Assembly: GCA_964435575.1 (NCBI GenBank)
Contig: CAYSZS010000030.1
Coordinates: forward strand, 1-10,171
Reading direction: 5' to 3'
From: GWB1-39-12 sp964435575
GTDB taxonomy: Bacteria > Patescibacteriota > Microgenomatia > UBA8517
DNA: 10,171 nucleotides
In this document: in pieces, positions 5,198 to 10,171 of the stretch
How positions within the stretch are numbered: the stretch's first letter is position 1
Layout: each line of letters begins with the position of its first letter
Notes under the pieces: model-generated
Databases searched by the model: none
What the model saw: the letters and a program-made list of their open reading frames with translations, nothing else
What the model was told of the DNA's origin: nothing
Position numbers and translations under genes: made by a program

Positions 5198-5854
5198 ATG
5201 AAGGGGAATATAATTCTCAGACTATTTCTGGTCACTACTTTTATCTGGGTTTTATTTATAGCGTCTGAAATATTATACGAAACTCAAAACGATACTGGCC
5301 GAATAGATAAGACACTTCACTTTCTAATTCTTAACAGTTGCCAAAACAAAAACCTATCAAAAATTTGTCATCTTTTTATAGACTTTGAAGCAAATAGATA
5401 TATGAAACGATATAGAGTAAGTTATTCTAATTTAATTCCAAACGATGAAGGTCTTAACTACATTTTGACCAAAAATGATCTCATTAAAAAAGATGTAGAT
5501 AAAATAATTTCTGAAAAAATTAATAATTCTCCGCAAGAACTCAAATCACCTTTTTTCTCCAGCATCTATTACCATATTGGAATAGATATGTATAAAAATG
5601 GTTTTAAGGTTCAGTCTATTCCATTTCTCAAAAAGTCAATTTACACACATTCCGAAATTAGTTTTATGTACGTCGAGCTGGCAGATGTCTATTTTGATCT
5701 TGGGAAAACAAACGACGGTGTAAACGTTCTCGAGTTTTGTCAACAATTCCAATATCCCGCAAAACACTGTAGGGAATATCTTGAAGATTACAATCAATCT
5801 GGCAACAAATACGAAATTGGGTTTTATGAAGATGTAATCGATGATTATCAATAA
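5198..5854 (+). CDS. Membrane-anchored protein with TPR-like helical repeats
   Basis: This 218-residue protein has a short basic N-terminus and one hydrophobic segment (about residues 7-24) that should anchor it with the rest outside. The C-terminal half (about 120-200) has the look of tetratricopeptide-like helix pairs: SSIYYHIGIDMYKNGFKVQS, then IPFLKKSIYTHSE, then ELADVYFDLGKTNDGVNVL. Such repeats bind other proteins. A few Cys residues (in NSCQN, KICHLF, FCQQF and KHCREY) might pair outside the cell. It is the first gene of the plus-strand glycosyltransferase operon, 33 bases before the next start, so a scaffold or accessory role in glycan assembly is possible, but no enzymatic motif is visible. 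The ATG at 5198 is chosen for its fit to the adjacent TATAAT box. Confidence 0.8.
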   Translation: MKGNIILRLFLVTTFIWVLFIASEILYETQNDTGRIDKTLHFLILNSCQNKNLSKICHLFIDFEANRYMKRYRVSYSNLIPNDEGLNYILTKNDLIKKDVDKIISEKINNSPQELKSPFFSSIYYHIGIDMYKNGFKVQSIPFLKKSIYTHSEISFMYVELADVYFDLGKTNDGVNVLEFCQQFQYPAKHCREYLEDYNQSGNKYEIGFYEDVIDDYQ

Positions 5855-5887
5855 ATACCTATTAGACGAGAAAGAAGGTTGCTAAAA

Positions 5888-7033
5888 ATGACTCGGGAAA
5901 AAATAAAATTACTAATTATCGTAAAAAGTATTGACGGAGGAACCGGTACGTTTTTTTTAAATTTACTAAAAGTCAGTAAATTATTTAACAAAAAGGAAAT
6001 ATTAATCAAAGAAGTGGTTCTGGAAAAACCCAGCTTTCGAGACGTTAAAAAATATAACTTCAAGTATTTAAGAAATAAGAATTTCTATCCCCAAAAATAT
6101 TCGCTGTCATTACGAAACATTATCTATTTTTTAAACGAACTGTTATATATAAACAAAACAGTAAAACGGTTTTCCCCTAATATAATTTTAAGTATCGATC
6201 TACGGTGTAATTTGTTGGCTCAAATTACAAAATTACTATCGCTGAATAAAATTAAAATTATAAATACTAACCATATTGATTTACTTAAAACCATTTTCAA
6301 TAAGTCGACAAATAAAGTCAATTTTTTTCTTAAGGGGTTAATTAAATTGACGTACAACAAATCAGATGCAATCGTTTGTGTTTCCAACAGATTATCCGAC
6401 AGTTTAAAAAAAGATTTCAATTTGCATAAAAAAATTATTACTATTTACAACGGTGAAAGTTTTCCAATATCTAAAGCAAAAAAATACAAACCTAACAGGA
6501 AAAAAACCATAACAACAATCGCCCGTCTAGTAGAACAAAAAGACCACATCAACCTTATAAAGGGTTTTAAATTACTACACAATCAAATTCCTAACACTCA
6601 ACTAATCATCGCCAGCGACGGCCCAAAAAAAGCAGCGCTCGTACATCTGGTTCACAAGATTGGTCTAAAAAATAATGTTAAATTTGTGGGCTGGGTAAAA
6701 AATATTTATAGTCTACTAAGTAAGTCAGATGTTTTTGTACTTTCTTCAAGAAGAGAGGGGTTTGCTTATGTACTTATAGAGGCGATGTCTCAAGGATTAC
6801 CAATCATATCTACCGACACCCCGTACGGACCTTCAGAGGTATTGGATAATGGCAATTATGGCATATTGGTCCCAATGAAAAAGCCTAAATTACTTTCCCG
6901 GGCGATGTACAAATTACTTACGAACGGTGGCCTATATAATCATTATTCATTAAAATCAATTCAACGAAGTAAATATTTTACTATTGATAATATGTTAAAA
7001 GGTTACCACGATGTAATCATGTCTATCATATAA
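5888..7033 (+). CDS. Glycosyltransferase family 4 (GT-B fold)
   Basis: The 381-residue product has the two-domain layout of GT4 retaining glycosyltransferases, which move a sugar from a nucleotide donor to a growing lipid-linked glycan at the cytoplasmic face. The N-terminal Rossmann-like domain opens with KLLIIVKSIDGGTGTFF, with the acceptor-side Gly-rich loop at residues 17-20. The C-terminal domain contains TITTIARLVEQKDHINLIKGF, IIASDGP and the donor-binding E-x7-E motif EGFAYVLIE (Glu290 and Glu298), followed by PYGPSEVL. The sugar is unknown. I chose the ATG at 5888 over a TTG at 5879, because AGAAGG sits nine bases before the ATG and directly abuts the TTG. Base composition is strikingly AT-rich, with many Lys, Asn and Ile codons, more so than the ligase-like genes. 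Confidence 0.9.
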   Translation: MTREKIKLLIIVKSIDGGTGTFFLNLLKVSKLFNKKEILIKEVVLEKPSFRDVKKYNFKYLRNKNFYPQKYSLSLRNIIYFLNELLYINKTVKRFSPNIILSIDLRCNLLAQITKLLSLNKIKIINTNHIDLLKTIFNKSTNKVNFFLKGLIKLTYNKSDAIVCVSNRLSDSLKKDFNLHKKIITIYNGESFPISKAKKYKPNRKKTITTIARLVEQKDHINLIKGFKLLHNQIPNTQLIIASDGPKKAALVHLVHKIGLKNNVKFVGWVKNIYSLLSKSDVFVLSSRREGFAYVLIEAMSQGLPIISTDTPYGPSEVLDNGNYGILVPMKKPKLLSRAMYKLLTNGGLYNHYSLKSIQRSKYFTIDNMLKGYHDVIMSII

Positions 7034-7036
7034 ATA

Positions 7037-7999
7037 ATGACTCCAAAAGTATCGATAATCACACCGACTTTCAACCATGGAAAATACATAGCAAAATGTA
7101 TTAAATCTGTATTGTCTCAAACCTTTACGGATTGGGAACAAATAATTGTCGATGATAATTCAACCGATGACACCTACAAAATTGCATCACAATTTGTTAT
7201 ACAAGATAAGCGGATAAAAATTATAAAGCATCAAAAAAACTGGGAAGCACAAAGTCTTGACAAGACTTATAACCAAGCGCTGCAATTATGTAACGGCGAA
7301 TATGTGGCAATACTTGAAGGAGACGATATGTGGCCCAGAAAAAAACTCTCCAAACAAATAGATGCATTGGAGAAAACAAGAGCAATACTTTCTTATGGCG
7401 ACTGCATTTTTGTGTCAAAAATTGGTCTACCAATCTATTTATATACTTATAATTACGATAGAAAAATTCTTAATAATGAGCCACCCGGAGCAATTTTAAA
7501 TCTCTTTCTAGAATTAACAAAATCAATCATTCCTGTTACCGTTATTATTAGGAAGGACATTTTAACTCAAATTGGAGGATTCCAACACGACAAAAACTAT
7601 CCATTCACCGATATTCCAACATTTGCCGCACTATCTCTCAAAGGAAGATTTATTTATCAAAACAGCATCTTGGGATTTTACCGTAAACACGATAAATCTC
7701 AGTGGTTTGAACATGTATCAAATTCAAAATACATGGGTAAGGACAAAATTAAATACTGCATAGATAATCTAATTAACAAAAACCAAAAATCACCCACCGT
7801 TAAAAAAATTAAAAATAAATTATCAACTATTTCAAGTAAGTATGATACAACATTAAGAAAAAGATTTAATGAAAAGAAAATTAGATTATTAATAAATAAA
7901 ATTAGCTTTAGTAATATCTCAATTTTGTTGACATTTGTATTTATAATTCAGTACATAATTTATAAAGTTGAAAAGTTTGCGTATGAAAATTGGAATTGA
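7037..7999 (+). CDS. Glycosyltransferase family 2 with C-terminal membrane segment
   Basis: This is a 320-residue GT-A fold enzyme. It opens with VSIITPTFNHGKYIAKCIKS, continues with IIVDDNSTDDT (the UDP-binding Asp39/Asp40 region), NGEYVAILEGDDMW (residues 86-98, carrying the metal-binding DxD equivalent) and an acceptor-side segment that includes GFYRKHDKSQWFEH. GT2 enzymes transfer sugars with inversion and often add residues to undecaprenyl-linked oligosaccharides. A hydrophobic helix near residues 289-311 probably tethers the C-terminus to the membrane, which is less usual for this size of GT2 protein. It starts three bases after the preceding stop without an SD, so translation is probably coupled. 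Donor and acceptor cannot be told from the sequence. Confidence 0.9.
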   Translation: MTPKVSIITPTFNHGKYIAKCIKSVLSQTFTDWEQIIVDDNSTDDTYKIASQFVIQDKRIKIIKHQKNWEAQSLDKTYNQALQLCNGEYVAILEGDDMWPRKKLSKQIDALEKTRAILSYGDCIFVSKIGLPIYLYTYNYDRKILNNEPPGAILNLFLELTKSIIPVTVIIRKDILTQIGGFQHDKNYPFTDIPTFAALSLKGRFIYQNSILGFYRKHDKSQWFEHVSNSKYMGKDKIKYCIDNLINKNQKSPTVKKIKNKLSTISSKYDTTLRKRFNEKKIRLLINKISFSNISILLTFVFIIQYIIYKVEKFAYENWN

Positions 8000-9077
8000 C
8001 GGTTTACCTTTATCGATAAAGCATCCTTGCGGGGTCAAAATTTACTCCGAAGAGTTGTTAAATGCATTAATGCGAATTGATGAAACAAACGAGTATATTA
8101 TTTTTTCTCGAAACAAAATAAGAATACCCAATCAAAAAAATTTCAAATTGTTTATGATTCCTCAAAAATTACCTTTTTATAATAGACAATTTTTTATGAC
8201 TTATTATGCCCAAAAAGAGCATGTTGACATCTTCCATCACTTAGATTCATTCGGTACTATATTTAAAAGTGGGTTAAAAACCATAACAACAGTACACGAT
8301 GTCGACTTGTCAAAAATTTATCCAAAGACGCTCGGTGAACTATACAACAGGCTCTTGGTGGAAATTCTAAGATTCTTTACGTTAAGAAAAACCGATCACT
8401 TCATTTCTGTAAGCAATTACACATCAAAACAACTTTTAAACAAGCTACGAATGAAGAAGAAGAAAATTAGTACAATTTACGAGGCTTTCAATAATAAATT
8501 TAGAATTTTAAACAAACATACCCGCAAAGATTCTAATTATTTTCTTTGTTTGAGTGATTTTAGTCCCAAAAAAAATACGTTTAGAATAATTAAGGCATTT
8601 TCCCTGCTTTCTGAAGATATTAGAAATAAATACATTTTAAAAATTGTAATTTCAACAAAAATACCGAAACAAAAATTAGCCAACTTTGCACGAGAACTAA
8701 AACTACTTTCCAAAATAAGGTTCATTCACCGTCCTGACTTAGACGGGTTGGTTACATGTTATAACAATGCAACTGTATTTTTATACCCGTCATTGTACGA
8801 AGGTTTTGGATTACCCATTCTTGAAGCCATGGCCTGTGGTTGCCCCGTCATCACATCAAAAATCAGTGCCACTAAGGAGGTCTCAGGAGGTGCTGCATAT
8901 CTGGTTAACCCTAAATCTGTTGTGGACATTTCAAAAGCGATGAATAATATGGCAGTAAGCACCGTTTTAAGGAAAAAATATATTAATTCCGGACTAAAAC
9001 GGGTCAAAGAATTCTCTTGGGATGAAACGGCCAGAAAGACACTAAAAGTTTACGAGAAAGTTTACAATTCGATGTGA
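7983..9077 (+). CDS. Glycosyltransferase family 4, mannosyltransferase-like
   Basis: The 364-residue product matches the GT4 group that includes bacterial mannosyl- and rhamnosyltransferases. It begins MKIGIDGLPLSIKHPCGVKIYSEELL, with TTVHDVDLSKIYP and FISVSNYTSKQLL in the N-terminal domain. The C-terminal half has YFLCLSDFSPKKNTFRIIKAF, then the donor site YPSLYEGFGLPILEAMACG, with the E-x7-E pair at Glu273 and Glu281, followed by CPVITSKISATKEVSGGAAYLV. It should add a sugar to the lipid-linked glycan made by its neighbours. The sugar call is only by resemblance. I chose the ATG at 7983 over a TTG at 7968, since MKIGIDG is the usual family start. It overlaps the previous gene by 17 bases, indicating coupled translation. 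It is the last gene of the operon. Confidence 0.9.
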   Translation: MKIGIDGLPLSIKHPCGVKIYSEELLNALMRIDETNEYIIFSRNKIRIPNQKNFKLFMIPQKLPFYNRQFFMTYYAQKEHVDIFHHLDSFGTIFKSGLKTITTVHDVDLSKIYPKTLGELYNRLLVEILRFFTLRKTDHFISVSNYTSKQLLNKLRMKKKKISTIYEAFNNKFRILNKHTRKDSNYFLCLSDFSPKKNTFRIIKAFSLLSEDIRNKYILKIVISTKIPKQKLANFARELKLLSKIRFIHRPDLDGLVTCYNNATVFLYPSLYEGFGLPILEAMACGCPVITSKISATKEVSGGAAYLVNPKSVVDISKAMNNMAVSTVLRKKYINSGLKRVKEFSWDETARKTLKVYEKVYNSM

Positions 9078-9083
9078 AATCGA

Positions 9084-9102
9084 GAAGTTCAGATCTAACT
9101 TC
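9084..9102. terminator. Small inverted repeat between convergent genes
   Basis: GAAGTT (9084-9089) and AACTTC (9097-9102) frame a seven-base loop exactly between two convergent stop codons (the second arm enters the TGA of the minus-strand gene). The position suits a shared terminator, but the six-pair stem is AT-rich and no good T-tract follows on either strand. Confidence 0.25.
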
Positions 9103-9958
9103 AATTTATACCAACAACAGTTGCCCTAACGAACTTATTGCTAAAAGCCAAAGGTAGTTGTTGACCGATTCTTAAAGGCATATCGTTTAGTACAAACAAG
9201 TCATCACCAATTGTCTTTGTCAGAACTTTTAAGGTAAGAGTTGCGTCTTTATAAAAAGGATCGCGACGCAGTACTAAGTTTCCACTATCAGTCCTAACAG
9301 ATCTTTCAGCAGGTTCTAATTTCAATCCGATCAACTCCACAAGAGTTATACCTTTTGAACTAGTCACTTTATCACCCACCGACAATGATTCCAGTACTTT
9401 TGGTTCGTAATTTACTGCGTCTTCATCTACACCTCTAATGATAGCTTTAACAGTCTTATATTCAGTTGTCGAATTATTATCCAGTCCAGTATTTAAAACC
9501 CCAATTACCAATCCATCAAAAGTTACATCTGATAAACTAAATGGAATTGTTGTTCCCACACTTAATGGCCTACCCTGAAAAACGTAGCGTTTCGCTCTTG
9601 AGTCATAAACCGCTTCAACAGATAAATCAAGATATACAGCCTTCATTTGTTCGTTGATATTAAATGTTTCAACATCTTTGATAACTACAGATTTTCTGCC
9701 GAGTGTATCTCTTTCCTCGTCGCCTATCTTGAAAGCATCTGCATACCAATTTTGGGGATAACTCCATGAATAGAGAACCTCTTTATCCGTAACTTTTACC
9801 TTAATATCAATTAACTCGCGTTTTCTGAAAAAAAACAAAAAAGATCCAAATAAAAGCAGTATTGTTAATGAAAATACAAGATAATCAAACCAGGTAAATC
9901 GTTTTATTAATTCTTTAAACTTTTTAAATATATTATTTTTACTATTGATCTGCGACAT
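9101..9958 (-). CDS. DUF4330-like membrane-anchored protein with two similar halves
   Basis: This 285-residue protein has a basic N-terminus, one membrane segment (about residues 24-44) and a large outside portion. The outside portion is two repeats of one pattern. The first half (about 50-153) has FKIGDEERDTLGRKSVVIKD, then YVFQGRPLSVGTTIPFSL and FDGLVIGV. The second half (about 167-284) has LSVGDKVTSSKGITLVELI, then FVLNDMPLRIGQQLPLAF and VRATVVGI. The shared frame is a GD-x-G-I strand region, a PL-x-[VI]G-x-x-[IL]P motif and a closing VxGI. This resembles DUF4330 proteins, whose function is not known; I recall them near polysaccharide loci. I chose the ATG at 9958 rather than a TTG at 9976, since the ATG overlaps the preceding gene's TAG by 17 bases in a coupled arrangement. 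The glycan role is inferred from position only. Confidence 0.75.
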   Translation of the reverse strand: MSQINSKNNIFKKFKELIKRFTWFDYLVFSLTILLLFGSFLFFFRKRELIDIKVKVTDKEVLYSWSYPQNWYADAFKIGDEERDTLGRKSVVIKDVETFNINEQMKAVYLDLSVEAVYDSRAKRYVFQGRPLSVGTTIPFSLSDVTFDGLVIGVLNTGLDNNSTTEYKTVKAIIRGVDEDAVNYEPKVLESLSVGDKVTSSKGITLVELIGLKLEPAERSVRTDSGNLVLRRDPFYKDATLTLKVLTKTIGDDLFVLNDMPLRIGQQLPLAFSNKFVRATVVGIN

Positions 9959-10171
9959 ACAGTGAAATAATACCAAATCCCAAACAAATACCCAAATATG
10001 GTGAAATGTTTATATCAAACGGTTGTAAGGTAAAAAAAATAAAATAAACTAACAATAAAATTGTATATATAACAAAATAATCTTGATGAATGGCATTTGC
10101 ACCTTTTGACCTAATACGCTGGTTGACCAGCTCTCTTAGAATGTAAAAAAAAGGTGCACAAAATAGAACCA
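9942..10171 (-). CDS. C-terminal part of a multi-pass membrane protein
   Basis: The minus strand carries an open frame entering from beyond the window edge and ending at a TAG (9944-9942), 75 residues in all. It has a hydrophobic start (FCAPFFYI), a polar loop (LRELVNQRIRSKGANAIHQD), then two hydrophobic segments separated by QPFDINIS, and ends GICLGFGIISLYVADQ. It is therefore the C-terminus of an integral membrane protein. The context suggests a polymerase, flippase or similar glycan membrane protein, but the fragment holds no diagnostic motif. The next gene starts inside its last codons, so the two are translated together. Confidence 0.7.
   Translation of the reverse strand, partial: VLFCAPFFYILRELVNQRIRSKGANAIHQDYFVIYTILLLVYFIFFTLQPFDINISPYLGICLGFGIISLYVADQ

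Noticed and set aside
1..10171. CRISPR arrays, tRNA or rRNA genes, riboswitches, tnpB-type guide RNA
   Set aside because: No regularly spaced repeats, cloverleaf-like CCA-ended stretches or rRNA motifs were seen, and no tnpB gene is present. Short unusual RNAs cannot be excluded by eye.

Overview
The window looks like part of a surface-polysaccharide locus from an AT-rich bacterium, most likely a member of the Candidate Phyla Radiation (Patescibacteria, Microgenomates-like). This is an inference. It rests on low GC, compact gene packing, Wzy/WaaL-type membrane proteins carrying an 'HxHLGD' motif, a degraded SGNH-hydrolase-like gene of a kind I associate with these genomes, a small-antitoxin/AbiEii-like pair, and TATAAT boxes placed almost on the start codons. 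There is no rRNA or marker gene to settle the phylum, and no tRNA or CRISPR array was seen.

Layout. Positions 1-643 (minus) hold the N-terminal part of a predicted Tat-exported lipoprotein with its own strong promoter. A Rho-independent terminator near 719-742 (minus) closes a minus-strand cluster running from 4014 down to 850. That cluster holds a small antitoxin-like protein, an AbiEii-family nucleotidyltransferase, and two tandem paralogous O-antigen ligase/polymerase-like membrane proteins. Just upstream of the antitoxin (4121-4195, minus) lies a fragment of a third copy of the ligase gene start, so the toxin-antitoxin pair sits between a broken and an intact ligase-like gene.

Positions 4308-5130 are a small graveyard. 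They contain an N-terminal remnant of an SGNH/GDSL-like membrane-anchored protein (nonsense codon, then frameshift) and a decayed IS200/IS605 element: a tnpA pseudogene flanked by two hairpins, with matching TCAG motifs at the putative ends. From 5198 to 9077 (plus) runs a very AT-rich four-gene operon: a membrane-anchored TPR-like protein, a GT4 glycosyltransferase, a GT2 glycosyltransferase with a C-terminal membrane segment, and a second GT4 enzyme. Convergent to it (10171-9101, minus) are the C-terminus of a multi-pass membrane protein and an overlapping DUF4330-like membrane-anchored protein built from two similar halves.

How the genes may work together (inference): the glycosyltransferases would build a lipid-linked glycan on the cytoplasmic face, and the Wzy/WaaL-like proteins would polymerise it or transfer it to an acceptor on the outer face. 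The TPR-like, DUF4330-like and Tat-lipoprotein genes are envelope proteins of unknown role. The toxin-antitoxin pair and the insertion-sequence and gene debris mark the middle of the window as a rearranging part of the locus. I found no clearly new system. The most interesting area is the 4.0-5.1 kb stretch of broken genes and hairpins.
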